Source of the DNA: Candidatus Baltobacteraceae bacterium
GTDB lineage: Bacteria > Vulcanimicrobiota > Vulcanimicrobiia > Vulcanimicrobiales > Vulcanimicrobiaceae
Length of the DNA: 64,000 nt
Assembly (NCBI GenBank): GCA_036488875.1
Contig: DASXGW010000013.1
Coordinates: 355,281-419,280 of the forward strand
Direction of reading: 5' to 3'
In this document: one piece after another, positions 16,820 through 24,723 of the stretch
How the letters are laid out: each line of letters starts with the position of its first letter
Position numbering within the stretch: position 1 is the stretch's first letter
Translations under genes and position numbers: made by a program
The notes under the pieces: model-generated
The model's input: only the letters and a program-made list of their open reading frames with translations
Told to the model about the DNA's origin: nothing
Database searches by the model: none

Positions 16820-18175
16820 ATCGATGTGACCTTTTGCGTTGATGACGAGGTCGAGCAAAACCGAGCGTGAGGCCTTAAGAAGGCGAAACTGATAGATCCT
16901 CAGCGTCGGGTCGTCCTCGTCGATCGTACGGTCGACCAGCGTTACGTCGCCGCCCGGCCACAACGCCGTGAGGTGGCGACGGTCGAGCGCCGATCGGAGC
17001 GAAGCCATGACGCGTGGATCGGGGCCTGCAATGGCGGTAAGCTTTTGCGGAAGAAGGGCAGCGTCGACCAGTCCGGCGATGACGTGCGCCGCATAATCCG
17101 GACGCGCGTGGCCCGCGTCCAAGTTGGTCAAGACGACGACGGTGAGTGAATCGCCGGTGTATCGCGCGATCTGACACGTAAACCCTTGCCAAGCTCCGCC
17201 GTGCTCGACAATTCGATGACCGTTTTGCGTGTGGATCCGCCATGCAAAACCGTATTGAGCCGGGTTAGGCCTTCCGTCGTTGAGCCGATAGACCGTCCAG
17301 ATCCGGTCCAGGCTGGATTGTTTGAGCAACCGGGTCGTGTACAGCGCCGCGTCCCATTTTGCCAAGTCGAGCACGTTGAAGTAGAGCGCCCCGTCGGCCG
17401 TGGAGTTGAAAGTGGGCGAGACCCAGTCCTGATTTTTAAGGGTTTCGTTTTGCCATTGGTAACCGGCGGCGCGATTAGGGATGACGTCCGCTTCGCTAAT
17501 GAGGCGGGTCGAAGTCATGCCCAGCGGCTTGAAGATGTGTTTGGCGAGATAATCCGCGTAGAACAGGCCGGTCACGCGATGGATCAGGATTCCCAGCAAC
17601 ACGTAGTTCGTATTTCGATACGCCCATCGGGCGCCCGGAGCGTTCTCAATCGGCAGCGCTTCAATTTTTTGCAGCAACTGGTTTTCGGTAAAATCCAGGC
17701 GTAAGTAGAATGGTCCGTTCGGGCCGGTGCGCGCGTCGGTTTCGTATTCGGCCAGACCGGAGGTGTGCGAGAGAAGGTTTTCGATCTTGATCGCGGCCCA
17801 AGACGCGGGAGCGCCGGGGAAATACTTCGCGATGCCGTCGCCGAGCGAAATGCGTCCTTGCTCGACGAGCATCATGATCGCCGCCGAGACGAACTGCTTA
17901 CCTACCGAGCCCGATTGAAAGATCGTCTGCGGTTTGACCGGCACGGCGAGCTCTACGTTAGCGAGGCCATAGCCCTTCGCGAGAAGCATCGTTCCTCGGC
18001 TGTAAATTCCGACGGCCGCTCCGGGAACGTGCGTGCGGACCATTTCTTGCGTCATAAAAGCATCGACGGCTGCCGTCTGCGCGCCGGTCAGCGCCGGTCT
18101 GGGAGCCGCGGGTGCCGCGACACCGAGGCAGGCGGCGAGAAATATCCCGCAGGATAGGATTTCACCGGACTTCAT
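16781..18175 (-). CDS. Exported beta-lactamase-family serine hydrolase (class C / D-aminopeptidase-like)
   Basis: 464 residues with a signal peptide (SCGIFLAACLGVAAPAAP). The catalytic triad motifs of the penicillin-recognising fold are in order: S90-V-G-K93 (SxxK), Y186-R-N188 (YxN) and EHGGAWQGF as the HxG-type third motif. A small C-terminal beta domain (about 370-460) follows, as in many uncharacterised EstB or LACTB-like hydrolases. Such proteins are esterases, D-peptidases or beta-lactamases, and the sequence alone does not decide. It is followed by a 23 bp gap from the chemoreceptor stop on the same strand and converges with the diguanylate cyclase. Confidence 0.87.
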   Translation of the reverse strand: MKSGEILSCGIFLAACLGVAAPAAPRPALTGAQTAAVDAFMTQEMVRTHVPGAAVGIYSRGTMLLAKGYGLANVELAVPVKPQTIFQSGSVGKQFVSAAIMMLVEQGRISLGDGIAKYFPGAPASWAAIKIENLLSHTSGLAEYETDARTGPNGPFYLRLDFTENQLLQKIEALPIENAPGARWAYRNTNYVLLGILIHRVTGLFYADYLAKHIFKPLGMTSTRLISEADVIPNRAAGYQWQNETLKNQDWVSPTFNSTADGALYFNVLDLAKWDAALYTTRLLKQSSLDRIWTVYRLNDGRPNPAQYGFAWRIHTQNGHRIVEHGGAWQGFTCQIARYTGDSLTVVVLTNLDAGHARPDYAAHVIAGLVDAALLPQKLTAIAGPDPRVMASLRSALDRRHLTALWPGGDVTLVDRTIDEDDPTLRIYQFRLLKASRSVLLDLVINAKGHIDSLFAEPDKEYRA

Positions 18176-18198
18176 ACTGTGTTTGCCAGTACTTTAGC

Positions 18199-20838
18199 TT
18201 AAGCGAATAACGCTTTTCGCTGATGCTCGAGCTCGACGGCGACGCCCATCGCGCGCGTGCTCTCCGTCGCGTAGGCATCGACGAGTTCGGCCATCTGCGA
18301 ATAGTCGCCCGACATGGCGTGCGAACGCTGCGATTCGGCTTGCGCCGCTTCGAACGCGTCGCCGAGCGTGCGCGACGCGGAAAACGCAAACGTTTCGATG
18401 CGGCCGAACGCTTCTTGCGCAGCGCGCGCTTGGCGCGAGCTGTGCTCGGCTTTCGAGACGCCGGACTCGATCGCGACGGCAGCCTGTTTTCCGCGCTGTT
18501 CGAGATCGGTGAGAACCATGCGAATCTCTTTGGTCGAAGCCTTGGTCTTTTCGGCGAGATTGCGGACCTCGCCAGCAACGACGTTGAAGCCTTTACCGTA
18601 GTCGCCGGCGCGCGCGGCTTCGATCGCGGCGTTGAGCGCGAGCAGGTTCGTCTTGTCGGAGACCGTGCGCACCAGCGCGATGATCTCGACGATCTGCTTC
18701 ATCGAACCGGCGAACTGATCGAGCGCCTTGCGGCTCTGCACGGCCATCGACGAAAGCGTCTCGATCGTCGAGATGAGCTGGTCGACCGTACCGCGCATCG
18801 TCTCTACCTGCGGCGCCACCGCCGTGAAGCGTCCGCTCAGCGTGGAAAACTCGCTAGATAGCGTCCGATTCGAATCGCTCAACCGTAGAGCGTGCTGGGC
18901 GAGGCCGCGCAGCCCCGCGATTTGCGTGCGGGCTTGCGCCGAAATGTTCTCGCCGGTACTGCGCACGGCGCGAACCGATTCGTCGATCGACGTCACGATG
19001 TCGTCGATCGTGAAGCTTTGATGCGAGTGCGAAGTCATCGCCGTTTTCGGATGCCAGGCCGATAGATTGCGCGAGACCAGCAAACGGAAGACGTCGGCTC
19101 CAAAGAGCGGCTCCATGCGTTCCCAGACAAAACGCGCCGCGTGGACGAACTCGTCGTGTTCTTCGGGCGCCAGGTCGTGAATCTGCAGGTACTTGCGCAG
19201 CTCCGCAATTGCGTGCAGCTCGTCCTCGGCGGCGATGCGCCGGTGGACTGCGGTCGCCTCGGCAAACGCGGCCTCTAAGATCTCGCGATCCTCGCTGCTC
19301 AGCGCGTGAATTCGCTCGACGTTAGCCAGGACGATTTGCGTGTTGTAGGCGTGCGCGGTGAGCGAGAGATGGCTCTGCACCTCGTGCAAACGGGCGCCGA
19401 GAATGTTCGGCAAGGGGTTTTCCTGCGCGTCGACTTCGTGATTGGCCAGCGCCGCACGGAGCTGCGTGAAGGGAATGACCTTCGGCGACGCGCCGAGTGC
19501 GTGCATCAACGCCAGGTAGACGACGGAGTCTTGAATGCGAACGCGCATGCGCTTGACGTCGTGCGGGCGCGCGATCGTCCGGAGCGAGTTGGTGAAGTGC
19601 CGCATCCCGTTTTCGAAGTACGCCATGCCCGTTAAGCCGAACGAACCGAACGATTGCAGCACGTGTTTGCCCAGCGGTCCGTCGAGAATCGCATGCGCCT
19701 CGCGCAGGTTGTCGAACGCAAACGGCATGTCAAAAAGCTGCGCGAGCGGCAGCAGAGCGCCCGCCACGAACGTGGTGACGCTGATCATGTCCAGCTCGCC
19801 CGAACGTACGCGCAGCAGCGCTTCGAACTCGGTTCCGCCGGTAAACGGAATCTCGAGCTCGAGCTGGAGTCGCCCGGCGGAAAGCTCCGCCACGCGTTTG
19901 GCGACGTGCTGCCACGCGCGCGACGGAGGATATCCCGGCGGCAGCAAAGTCGCCACTTTCAACGACGTGCGCTCGGATTTGGCCACGGTTCGCGCGCGCG
20001 AAATGTAGGCGATCTCGGCGCCGTAATACGATAGACGCTGAGTCGCAAACGCCGATTCGAGCGCCTGACGCCCCTGATGGGCGGCGGTGCCGGCAAAACC
20101 GTCGGTTTCGCGGCGCATCTGCCCGGCCAAGGCGCTGTGCTCGCGCCCCGCGACCACGGCGCGGTCGATTGCCACGGAAAGATCCGCGGCGAGCTCGGCG
20201 ATCTCACCGAGCGACGAGTGCGCCGCGTCCGCGAGCGGAGCGGATTCGGCCGAGCGCTGGGCGTTCGCGCGCACCGCGTGAATCGTCGCTTCGGCTTCGC
20301 GCTGCACGTCGCCGACGAGATGCTTGATCGTCGTGGTCGATTCGCTGGTCGTCTTCGCCAAGCGTCCGACCTCGCCGGCGACGACAGCGAAACCAAGCCC
20401 GTGCGTTCCCGCACGCGCGGCTTCGATCGCGGCGTTGAGCGCCAAGAGCTGCGTTTCGTCCGAAACCTCTTCGACGAAATCGGTCATGCGCCCGATCTCG
20501 CTCATCAGTCGACCGAAGTCGTCCATGGCGGCCGCGGTCGCCGCCGAAAGTTCGGCGAGCTGCTGAACCGACGTCAGCAGCGTGCCGACGACCTCGAACG
20601 AGTTGCCGAGGTCCTCGGCCGCGCTGCGCGCTTGCGTTTGCGCGGCCCCCAGTCGGTCGGCCGTCTCTTGCGATTGCTTGGCGAGGATTCCCGCGCTCTC
20701 GGAGAGCGCGACCATGAGCGTCGTTTGCTCCTGCGCCGTGGCGGCGATGCCTTCCGACGTGGTGCGCACGGCGTCGACCGCCGCCGAGATGCTGGCGTTG
20801 AACTTGTCGAAGCCTTCGTCTCGTCGCGTCTCGATCAT
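18199..20838 (-). CDS. Cytoplasmic chemoreceptor with two MCP signalling domains flanking a DctP/TRAP solute-binding domain
   Basis: 879 residues, no signal peptide and no membrane segment, so apparently soluble. Residues 1-280 form a helical MCP signalling domain whose hairpin tip is [17 protein letters not shown] then [12 protein letters not shown] (128-161). Residues about 292-590 are a TRAP-type DctP solute-binding domain: [10 protein letters not shown], then [15 protein letters not shown] (406-420), [20 protein letters not shown] (431-450, with the conserved ligand-carboxylate Arg region) and [11 protein letters not shown] (469-479). Residues 605-870 form a second MCP domain with tip [20 protein letters not shown] (731-750). 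ATG 20838 overlaps the stop of the PAP2-like gene (ATGA), so it is co-translated. A DctP domain inside a cytosolic receptor would sense a cytoplasmic carboxylate; that is inference. No che genes lie nearby. The frame is open 105 codons further upstream, but that stretch is the PAP2 gene read in another frame. Confidence 0.9.
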   Translation of the reverse strand: MIETRRDEGFDKFNASISAAVDAVRTTSEGIAATAQEQTTLMVALSESAGILAKQSQETADRLGAAQTQARSAAEDLGNSFEVVGTLLTSVQQLAELSAATAAAMDDFGRLMSEIGRMTDFVEEVSDETQLLALNAAIEAARAGTHGLGFAVVAGEVGRLAKTTSESTTTIKHLVGDVQREAEATIHAVRANAQRSAESAPLADAAHSSLGEIAELAADLSVAIDRAVVAGREHSALAGQMRRETDGFAGTAAHQGRQALESAFATQRLSYYGAEIAYISRARTVAKSERTSLKVATLLPPGYPPSRAWQHVAKRVAELSAGRLQLELEIPFTGGTEFEALLRVRSGELDMISVTTFVAGALLPLAQLFDMPFAFDNLREAHAILDGPLGKHVLQSFGSFGLTGMAYFENGMRHFTNSLRTIARPHDVKRMRVRIQDSVVYLALMHALGASPKVIPFTQLRAALANHEVDAQENPLPNILGARLHEVQSHLSLTAHAYNTQIVLANVERIHALSSEDREILEAAFAEATAVHRRIAAEDELHAIAELRKYLQIHDLAPEEHDEFVHAARFVWERMEPLFGADVFRLLVSRNLSAWHPKTAMTSHSHQSFTIDDIVTSIDESVRAVRSTGENISAQARTQIAGLRGLAQHALRLSDSNRTLSSEFSTLSGRFTAVAPQVETMRGTVDQLISTIETLSSMAVQSRKALDQFAGSMKQIVEIIALVRTVSDKTNLLALNAAIEAARAGDYGKGFNVVAGEVRNLAEKTKASTKEIRMVLTDLEQRGKQAAVAIESGVSKAEHSSRQARAAQEAFGRIETFAFSASRTLGDAFEAAQAESQRSHAMSGDYSQMAELVDAYATESTRAMGVAVELEHQRKALFA

Positions 20839-21479
20839 AACGTCATCATCGTGCGCACGTGGAAGATGTAGAAGAAGAGCGTCGTCGATACGCCGCCCAG
20901 CACGGCCCCGGCGACCACCTGTGCCAGCGTGTGGGCCTTTAGGTAGACGCGCGCCCAGCAGACCATCGGAACCAGCACCAGAAACGGCAGCGTTTGCCGT
21001 CCGTAGAGCAGCGTGAGCGCGACCAGCGGCGCCGTGATTCCGAGGGCGTGCGTGCTGATCTTCCAGTAGCGCGTGATGTATCCAACCACGAGCGTCGCCG
21101 CAAAGTAGCCGAGCATGGTCGCGATCAACACGCGCGGCGCGTGCACGAGCCACAACACTCCGGCTCCGGTCAAATAGAAAGCGACGAAGGCGGTGAAGAC
21201 GGTCTCGCGCTCCGCGCGCACCGACATGTCGAGATCCGAGATGCGGTCGGTCGCGTACAGCCAGAAGACGTAGAGCATCGGACCGATCGACGTGAAGAAC
21301 GTCGAGACGAATAACAATCGCCAGAAGTCAACGGTATCGCGCGCCGTCGCGTGCGACAAAATGACGTACAACGCCAGCGCCGTCAAGAACGGGTTGAAGA
21401 TCGTCGAAAGGATCTTTGCGAGATCGCGCCATACCCGCCGCTGTTTGAGAGGAACGACCGTTTGGTTGGGTTCCAACAC
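20835..21479 (-). CDS. PAP2-like integral membrane protein, degenerate phosphatase motifs
   Basis: 214 residues with about six hydrophobic helices. The C-terminal part resembles PAP2/lipid phosphatases: ISTHALG in the place of PSGH, and [16 protein letters not shown] in the place of SRxxxxxHxxxD-xxAG. The Arg and His of motif 3 remain, but the final Asp is Gln and motif 2 has lost Pro-Ser-Gly. A lipid or undecaprenyl-phosphate phosphatase activity is therefore uncertain; it may be a divergent acceptor or an inactive relative. It is the first gene of a two-gene unit whose second member is the double-MCP receptor (4 bp overlap). Divergent from secG. Confidence 0.62.
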   Translation of the reverse strand: MLEPNQTVVPLKQRRVWRDLAKILSTIFNPFLTALALYVILSHATARDTVDFWRLLFVSTFFTSIGPMLYVFWLYATDRISDLDMSVRAERETVFTAFVAFYLTGAGVLWLVHAPRVLIATMLGYFAATLVVGYITRYWKISTHALGITAPLVALTLLYGRQTLPFLVLVPMVCWARVYLKAHTLAQVVAGAVLGGVSTTLFFYIFHVRTMMTL

Positions 21480-21501
21480 GCCTGCTACTAGAGTCTTACT
21501 G

Positions 21502-21540
21502 CGCAGGACTCCTGCGTGTGGGGCAGGCAGGTCTGCCCCA
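21502..21540. promoter_or_regulatory. Two adjacent dyads between divergent secG and PAP2-like genes
   Basis: The first is a 15-nt palindrome, CGCAGGA-C-TCCTGCG (21502-21516), whose one-base centre suits a protein operator better than an RNA hairpin. Three bases later TGGGGCAG (21519-21526) pairs with CTGCCCCA (21533-21540) around a 6-nt loop. Both lie between two divergently transcribed genes, so a shared operator or leader hairpin for secG is possible. No T-tract follows, so it is not a classic terminator. Confidence 0.4.
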
Positions 21541-21624
21541 TCGGTCGTAAAGTTGGTGGTCGGATCGCACCCTCCGCCGATTTTTCGCCGGAGCGGCGTC
21601 TATTACAAAGGAGAGTCCACCGCG

Positions 21625-22014
21625 TTGTTATCGCTTTTACTCGCCGTAGCGACGGCCAAACCGGCTGCGCTCGCGACGGCGGGGGCCGTCAAGCCCGGCG
21701 CGTCGCCGGCCGCCGTACCGCCCGTTCCGCTGCAGGCGCCTACGCCGGCACCGGTCCAAACGCCGGTCGCGCAGCATTTCCCGTGGCTCACGCACGGCAT
21801 TGCCGGCATCTTCATCATCTCGGCGATCGCGCTGGTGTTCTTACTCGCGATTCAGACGACCAAACAAGAGGGACTTACCGGATCGATCGGCGGTCGCGTC
21901 GAGTCCGCGTATCGCGGACGCCTCGGCGCCGAGGAGCAGCTCAAACGTCTGACCGGCTTCGTCGCCGCCGCGTTCGTCATTAGCGCCTTCATCCTGTCGC
22001 TGACCGGAATTTAA
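21625..22014 (+). CDS. secG: Preprotein translocase subunit SecG with long N-terminal extension
   Basis: Accessory membrane subunit of SecYEG. Typical SecG features are two membrane helices (GIAGIFIISAIALVFLLAIQ and FVAAAFVISAFILSLTG) separated by the Gly-rich cytosolic loop TKQEGLTGSIGGRVESAYRG, then AEEQLKRLTG. Usual SecG is about 70-110 aa; this one is 129 aa because of a signal-like hydrophobic start (MLSLLLAVATAKPAALATAG) and a Pro/Ala/Val linker before helix 1. TTG start at 21625 with AAAGGAG upstream; other in-frame starts far upstream would cross the divergent regulatory region. It is followed 9 bp later by oppD. Confidence 0.87.
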   Translation: MLSLLLAVATAKPAALATAGAVKPGASPAAVPPVPLQAPTPAPVQTPVAQHFPWLTHGIAGIFIISAIALVFLLAIQTTKQEGLTGSIGGRVESAYRGRLGAEEQLKRLTGFVAAAFVISAFILSLTGI

Positions 22015-22023
22015 ATCAGCCGC

Positions 22024-23037
22024 ATGTCGCTGCTCGAGGTCAAGAACCTGCGGGTGACGTTCCGAACCGAAGACGGTCCGGTCACCGCCGTCAACGGACT
22101 GTCGTTCTCACTCGGCGCCGGCGAAACGCTCGGCATCGTCGGCGAGTCCGGCTCCGGAAAGTCGGTTACCGCGCTTTCGATCATGCGCTTGCTCGCACGG
22201 AACGCAGCCGTCACCGGAGATCGCATTGCGTTCGACGGCGAGAATCTGCCCGAGAAGAGCGAGACGGAGATGCGTCGGATCCGCGGTCACAAGATCGCGA
22301 TGATCTTCCAGGATCCAATGACCTCACTCAATCCGGTGCTCACCATCGGCGAGCAGATCGCCGAAGCGGTGCGTCTCCACTTGGGTCTCAATAAGCACGA
22401 GGCGCGCGACCGCGCCATCGAGATGCTCGAGAAGGTTCGCATTCCGGCGCCCGCGGGGCGCCTCAACGACTATCCGCATCAGTTTTCCGGCGGTATGCGC
22501 CAGCGCGTCATGATCGCGATGGCGTTGTCGTGTAATCCGCAGCTGCTCATCGCCGACGAGCCGACGACGGCGCTCGACGTCACGATTCAAGCCCAAGTCC
22601 TCGAGCTCATGAACGAGCTCCAGCAGGAGACCGGCGCGGCGATCATTCTCATCACGCACGACCTCGGGGTCGTCGCCGAGGTCTGCAAGAACGTGCTCGT
22701 GATGTACGGCGGAAACATGGTCGAATACGGAACCGCCGAGCAGATCTTCGGCGATCCGGGCATGCCGTATACGCAAGGACTGTTAGCCTCGCTTCCGCGT
22801 TTGGACTCCACCGAGCACCGCCGTCTGGAGCCGATCAAAGGGCAGCCGCCCAACTTGCTCAACTTGCCGCCCGGATGCGCCTTCGCACCGCGCTGCGTCT
22901 ATCGCATGGCGATCTGCGACGATCCGGTGCGCCTCTACGACCTCGGTAACGGACACGTTTCGCGCTGCTGGCTCTACGACGAACATGCCGAAGACCGTCC
23001 GCTCGACCTTCCCGCCGCGCGGGTGACCGAACTGTGA
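22024..23037 (+). CDS. oppD: Oligopeptide/dipeptide ABC transporter ATPase, D subunit
   Basis: 337-residue ATPase. Walker A is [11 protein letters not shown], the signature [14 protein letters not shown] and Walker [13 protein letters not shown], with switch His in [10 protein letters not shown]. The C-terminal Opp_C region carries [16 protein letters not shown] and VSRCWLY, whose cysteines match the Fe-S-like cluster seen in Opp/Dpp ATPases. It should energise uptake of peptides (or nickel) with a permease pair and a binding protein, none of which is in the window. GTGA overlap with oppF. Dpp, Opp, Nik and glutathione types cannot be told apart from the ATPase. Confidence 0.9.
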   Translation: MSLLEVKNLRVTFRTEDGPVTAVNGLSFSLGAGETLGIVGESGSGKSVTALSIMRLLARNAAVTGDRIAFDGENLPEKSETEMRRIRGHKIAMIFQDPMTSLNPVLTIGEQIAEAVRLHLGLNKHEARDRAIEMLEKVRIPAPAGRLNDYPHQFSGGMRQRVMIAMALSCNPQLLIADEPTTALDVTIQAQVLELMNELQQETGAAIILITHDLGVVAEVCKNVLVMYGGNMVEYGTAEQIFGDPGMPYTQGLLASLPRLDSTEHRRLEPIKGQPPNLLNLPPGCAFAPRCVYRMAICDDPVRLYDLGNGHVSRCWLYDEHAEDRPLDLPAARVTEL

Positions 23038-24095
23038 GTGCCGGCACAGCACCCGCCGTGGTGCCGAGCAAAATGCTCGTCGAAGCCGTCGAGCTCTATA
23101 AGTATTTTCCGATTTACGCCGGTTTGATGTCGCGCCACGTCGGCGACGTCAAGGCGGTCGACGGCGTGAGCTTCTCGATCGCCGCCGGCGAAACGCTCGG
23201 CTTGGTGGGAGAATCCGGATCGGGCAAAACCACGATCGGCCGGCTCTTGCTGCGACTGCTTCCGGCCACCAAAGGCGAGATTCACTTTGACGGCCAGGAC
23301 GTCGTGGCGCTCAATCGCCGGGACGTGCGCAAGCTGCGCCGCGAGATGCAGATCATTTTCCAGGACCCGTTCGCGTCGCTCAATCCGCGCATGACGGTTG
23401 GCGAGATCGTGGGCGAGCCGTTACGCGTTCACCGGATCGTCGAAGGCAGCGGCGTGCACGATCGAGTGCTAGAGCTGCTGCGGCTCGTCGGCTTGCGGCC
23501 TTATCACGCCAATCGGTACCCGCACGAGTTTTCCGGCGGGCAGCGCCAACGCATCGGTATCGCTCGAGCGCTGGCCGTCGATCCGAAGTTCATCGTCTGC
23601 GACGAGCCCGTGTCCGCGCTCGACGTCTCCATTCAAGCGCAGGTCATCAACCTGCTCGAGGATCTGCAGGCCCAGTTCGGCTTGACGTACCTCTTCATCG
23701 CGCACGACCTTTCCGTCGTTCGCCATATCTCTACGCGCGTTGCCGTGATGTACGTCGGCAAGATCATCGAGCTGGCCGATCGCGACGCTCTCTATCATAA
23801 CCCGCTGCATCCCTACACGCAGGCGCTGCTCTCGGCGATTCCGATCCCCGATCCGGTGCTCGAAAAGCGCCGCAAACGCATCGTGCTCACCGGCGACATT
23901 CCATCGCCGGTAAATCCCCCGTCGGGATGCCGGTTTCACACCCGGTGTCCGGTCGCGTTCGATCGCTGCGTGACGGAGATTCCGCCGTTCAACGAGTATG
24001 CGCCGGGGCACTTTGCCGCCTGTCACTGGGTGGAAGAACACGGCGGACAAGCTCCGAATCTTATCGCCGGCCCGGTGGTGCTGGAGAAGAAATAA
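23034..24095 (+). CDS. oppF: Oligopeptide/dipeptide ABC transporter ATPase, F subunit
   Basis: 353 residues; partner of the preceding ATPase. Walker [12 protein letters not shown], signature [15 protein letters not shown], Walker [13 protein letters not shown], switch His FIAHDLSVV, and a C-terminal cysteine set ([21 protein letters not shown]). [12 protein letters not shown] near the N-terminus is the family-typical insert before the Walker A of OppF proteins. Start GTG 23034 overlaps the oppD stop; ATG 23073 is an alternative and would drop 13 residues. A strong hairpin follows the stop codon. Confidence 0.9.
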   Translation: MSAGTAPAVVPSKMLVEAVELYKYFPIYAGLMSRHVGDVKAVDGVSFSIAAGETLGLVGESGSGKTTIGRLLLRLLPATKGEIHFDGQDVVALNRRDVRKLRREMQIIFQDPFASLNPRMTVGEIVGEPLRVHRIVEGSGVHDRVLELLRLVGLRPYHANRYPHEFSGGQRQRIGIARALAVDPKFIVCDEPVSALDVSIQAQVINLLEDLQAQFGLTYLFIAHDLSVVRHISTRVAVMYVGKIIELADRDALYHNPLHPYTQALLSAIPIPDPVLEKRRKRIVLTGDIPSPVNPPSGCRFHTRCPVAFDRCVTEIPPFNEYAPGHFAACHWVEEHGGQAPNLIAGPVVLEKK

Positions 24096-24098
24096 ATA

Positions 24099-24123
24099 AT
24101 GGGCGGTCGCAACGACCGCCCAT
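24099..24123. terminator. Bidirectional intrinsic terminator hairpin
   Basis: ATGGGCGGTCG (24099-24109), loop CAA, CGACCGCCCAT (24113-24123): a perfect 11-bp stem. On the minus strand it is followed by TATTTATTT, giving a good intrinsic terminator for the nucleoid-protein gene. On the plus strand it follows oppF by 3 bp and can act there too. The two genes converge on it. Confidence 0.82.
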
Positions 24124-24144
24124 CGATTCTATGACGATGCCTTG

Positions 24145-24528
24145 TTAGGCTTTCTTCTTGCGTCCGCCCTTTTTCTTACGTCCGCCCTTCTTGCGCCCGC
24201 CCTTTTTGGCTGCGCCTTTCTTGCGTCCGCCCTTTTTCTTGCGACCGCCGGCAGCTTTTTTACGTCCGCCCTTTTTCTTGCGTCCGCCCTTTTTGGCTGC
24301 GCCTTTCTTGCGTCCGGCTTTCTTGCGTCCGGCTTTCTTGCGTCCGGCCTTCTTACGTCCAGCGGCCTTCTTACGTCCGCCGGCAGCCTTCTTGCGACCG
24401 CCCTTGCGCGCTGTCTTCTTACGTCCGCCCGCAGCGGCTTTCTTACGGCCACCGGCTTTGCGGCGCTTGCGGCGAGGCTTCTTTTCTTCGGCCATCATCC
24501 CGCCGTTCATCATGGTATCGGAGTCCAT
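24145..24528 (-). CDS. Lysine/arginine/glycine-repeat nucleoid protein (histone H1-like)
   Basis: 127 residues, almost all Lys, Arg, Gly and Ala after a 15-residue non-basic start (MDSDTMMNGGMMAEE). The tail is built from short repeats: GGRKK, KAGRKK (three in tandem), GAAKKGGRKK (twice) and GGRKKKGGRKK. Such disordered basic proteins (H1-like Hc1/Hc2, or C-terminal tails of actinobacterial HupB) bind and compact DNA without sequence preference. A strong ribosome site (GGAGGA) precedes ATG 24528. The repeat DNA (CGTCCGCCCTTTTTCTTG units) is nearly identical between copies, so length variation by slippage is likely. It is divergent from topA, which may matter for coordinated control of DNA topology. 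No folded domain is present. Confidence 0.8.
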   Translation of the reverse strand: MDSDTMMNGGMMAEEKKPRRKRRKAGGRKKAAAGGRKKTARKGGRKKAAGGRKKAAGRKKAGRKKAGRKKAGRKKGAAKKGGRKKKGGRKKAAGGRKKKGGRKKGAAKKGGRKKGGRKKKGGRKKKA

Positions 24529-24699
24529 TCATTCCTCCTCGTCCCCCGGGGGACGATTAGCGTTTTTTGGACAGCGCCCCAAATGGCGCTTTGAGCGCAT
24601 CATAAAGGATTTTTCCTATTAGTGCAAATTCGCGCGCACGCGCGCATACGTACGCGCGCGGTATACAGAGTATAAGGGGATGAATTTGCCCGCCACTTG

Positions 24700-24723
24700 A
24701 CCGCGGCTGTATACTAGGCCCCG
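24700..24723 (+). promoter_or_regulatory. Candidate topA promoter giving a leaderless mRNA
   Basis: TATACT at 24710-24715 is a good -10 box, with TTGCCC 18 bp upstream as a weak -35. The start codon GTG (24723) is 8 nt beyond the -10, where transcription normally begins, and there is no ribosome site in between. The natural reading is a leaderless topA transcript. Confidence 0.5.

Noticed and set aside
18860-18890. T-loop-like sequence GATTCGAATC as a possible tRNA
   Set aside because: It lies in coding sequence of the receptor and no acceptor or anticodon stems fit.
20839-21153. Longer N-terminus (105 codons) for the double-MCP receptor
   Set aside because: It is the PAP2-like gene read in another frame, Arg/His-rich and without MCP features; ATG 20838 overlaps the PAP2 stop in a normal ATGA coupling.
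24145-24528. CRISPR or minisatellite array
   Set aside because: Periodic DNA repeats are explained by a coding sequence with a strong ribosome site, initiator ATG and terminator; no unique spacers.
24158-24622. Plus-strand frame made of Arg-Pro-Pro-Phe-Leu repeats opposite the nucleoid-protein gene
   Set aside because: It is the antisense of the Lys-Gly-Arg repeats; no ribosome site and no plausible fold.
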